DNA of 64,000 nucleotides from Salinibacter sp. 10B. Its GTDB lineage: Bacteria; Bacteroidota; Rhodothermia; Rhodothermales; Salinibacteraceae. Shown here piece by piece: positions 63,801-64,000 of the stretch. The stretch spans positions 4,252,402 to 4,316,401 of the forward strand of contig NZ_MQWC01000004.1 in the NCBI RefSeq assembly GCF_002954405.1, in the 5' to 3' direction. Under the pieces are notes generated by a model. That model was given only the letters and a program-made list of their open reading frames with translations. It was not told where the DNA came from and searched no databases. Every line of letters begins with the position of its first letter. The first letter of the stretch is position 1. The position numbers and the translations under genes were made by a program.

Positions 63801-64000
63801 CCAGGCTCTCGTCCAGATTTGGGATGTGGAGGACGGATACCAGACCATTAATATGAACCCATCGGCTAAGACAGGGATTTCGTCGTGGCAGGCGTTTTAC
63901 GTTGAGCGATTTAACGTGGGGTCGGGGGCGACGCAGTTGACGTTTCCGAGCAGTGGTCGTTTGCCGGCGGCGTCGAACACGAACTCATTTTTTGGGGAGA
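60895..64000 (+). CDS. Giant secreted beta-helix protein, 3'-truncated by the window end
   Basis: At least 1035 codons with no stop before the window ends. A signal peptide (MRIQPQLLRFLTAVGLLVSLMAFS, cleavage near VHAQS) is followed by two tandem right-handed beta-helix modules. Module 1 opens with CDIYVDVNASGGGNGS and module 2 with VLYVDASSGSDSNNGSSW (about residue 365). Each contains many DGGGxY/NGGGxY and GNxA turns and closes with a choice-of-anchor-like block (SGSPAINTADGS...DMGAYEG; TSPAVNAADGS...DIGALEG). A GWRDMGVPVTG...LPAGRGFTVYLFD region follows, the type that precedes type IX secretion sorting domains. The signal itself would lie beyond the window. Probably a surface adhesin. Confidence 0.88.
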   Translation, partial: MRIQPQLLRFLTAVGLLVSLMAFSGTSTVHAQSCDIYVDVNASGGGNGSQGSPYDDLQTGLTNAGNGQTVCVAEGTYTTSGSSFDPAGAGGLRGGYNSGFTSRDVGNYPTILDAGGNNRVLTATTNETIIDGFKVQNGDANVGGGIAANVDLTLRNLIVSGNQAEDGGGVYTTGGGTTVVENVVVRGNSASSDGGGLYLNGSTVLQMTNATISGNSADGNGGGVYFSSDGVSDQIENSIIWANQAASAGGQIRVQRGIFGIIFRNVVVSYSNLQGAGGSGAWGKSSLQDGGGNIDSNPFFDGPVNASSAPTLSGDLHLLSGSPAINTADGSLISLSQDVEGDSRSQEGEVDMGAYEGAVTPPSPTVLYVDASSGSDSNNGSSWGDAFETLQTALKEASPNTEIWVAEGVYYPDEGQGTSNDDPSSSFVLANRVSIYGGFAGNEVQRSQRAPDENLVVLSGDLSQNDNSNDDEVVTSPSQISGPNARHVLTASGVSSRSVVSGVTITGGLANGSGSAQDGGGIYADQGAPTLRNVRLSGNEALRNGGGVASVNGGGPTMRYVELVSNRAVQDGGGLYLNGSGVRMTYTVFRSNVAERNGGGLYNTDANVRLTNATLEGNEAFNNGGGVYTRDAQSAVLTNVLFIGNRAESGGGYWDTAPSVLGFGRTETTIGTSTFSANCATSSGGAILAQVQGFDIRNSILWGNEGTGCGGSVVNDVTNLVGNLSNSIVEGGLSGAIGDNPQYIDPPTLASNGPTTDGNVQIQPTSPAVNAADGSARPQDVADVDEDGNTSEVLPLDRAGSSRVRDGQMDIGALEGSSLDLVVTGTPGTNGSDAGWRDMGVPVTGSSGAITVADVERGTGTGLENLSKWGVWRDVNDSWKRLDKDSPLPAGRGFTVYLFDKRESTIDPSITFETTQGSIIGDQDVTVGDGSPTGDGELAQDAQFHFLANPYAVPYNLNVLNSVPNFSDFQALVQIWDVEDGYQTINMNPSAKTGISSWQAFYVERFNVGSGATQLTFPSSGRLPAASNTNSFFGE

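Overview
The window reads as chromosomal DNA from a halophilic or marine member of the Rhodothermota/Bacteroidota, probably near Salinibacter, Longimonas or Longibacter. This is inferred from the proteins. The encoded proteins are rich in Asp and Glu. The primary sigma factor lacks region 1.1 and is only 280 aa. There is a tandem pair of rhomboids, an ECF sigma factor next to a Ser/Thr kinase with TPRs, Bacteroidota-style TonB C-terminal and secreted beta-helix modules, and a folP-cdaA-pcm operon. Base composition is moderately GC-rich, and many genes appear to start with GTG or TTG. No rRNA, CRISPR array, complete IS element or prophage was seen.

Layout. 1-5.5 kb: a DUF2461 protein, ispG (isoprenoids), two rhomboid proteases and an LpxH-like phosphoesterase. 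5.5-12.4 kb: a co-directional run of a class A penicillin-binding protein, sbcD, rnz and an ABC exporter. 12.4-16.1 kb, minus strand: an ECF sigma factor with a very small anti-sigma partner, then pcm, the diadenylate cyclase cdaA and folP. 16.5-25.3 kb: a GH3-family acyl-adenylase, the housekeeping sigma factor with a clear terminator, a DUF2071 protein, a secreted M14 carboxypeptidase, a small secreted protein, a DUF3267 membrane metalloprotease and an EamA transporter. 25.3-32.7 kb: a surface and signalling block with a fasciclin protein, a beta-helix lipoprotein built of exact 186-residue repeats, an ECF sigma factor and a kinase-TPR receptor. 32.7-45.7 kb: housekeeping genes (lon, a hybrid histidine kinase, cystathionine beta-synthase, rel/spoT, an HU protein, ruvX, DUF72, HIT and PHP proteins, ribH). 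45.8-46.0 kb: tRNA-His and tRNA-Glu with a terminator. 46.6-49.1 kb: a membrane protein joining a catalytically dead kinase fold to TPRs and a TonB-type C-terminal domain. 49.1-60.1 kb: a DUF4105 protein, nth with an unusual cysteine-bearing tail, gpmI, sppA, hrcA-grpE-dnaJ, a flavin reductase and a TIGR02757 protein. 60.1-64 kb: a lower-GC stretch with a possible small gene and a very large secreted beta-helix protein that runs off the window.

Themes. Envelope biology dominates: peptidoglycan and lipid A synthesis, c-di-AMP, rhomboids, SppA, secreted beta-helix and fasciclin proteins, and three regulatory modules (two ECF systems and one kinase/pseudokinase family). The most unusual elements are the pseudokinase-TPR-TonB fusion, the two copies of a roughly 120-bp multi-hairpin intergenic repeat (25.75 and 46.1 kb), the paired 13-bp-core palindromes (3.6 and 41.95 kb) and the interleaved inverted arms behind ispG.

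All family assignments come from reading motifs by eye. No database search was run.
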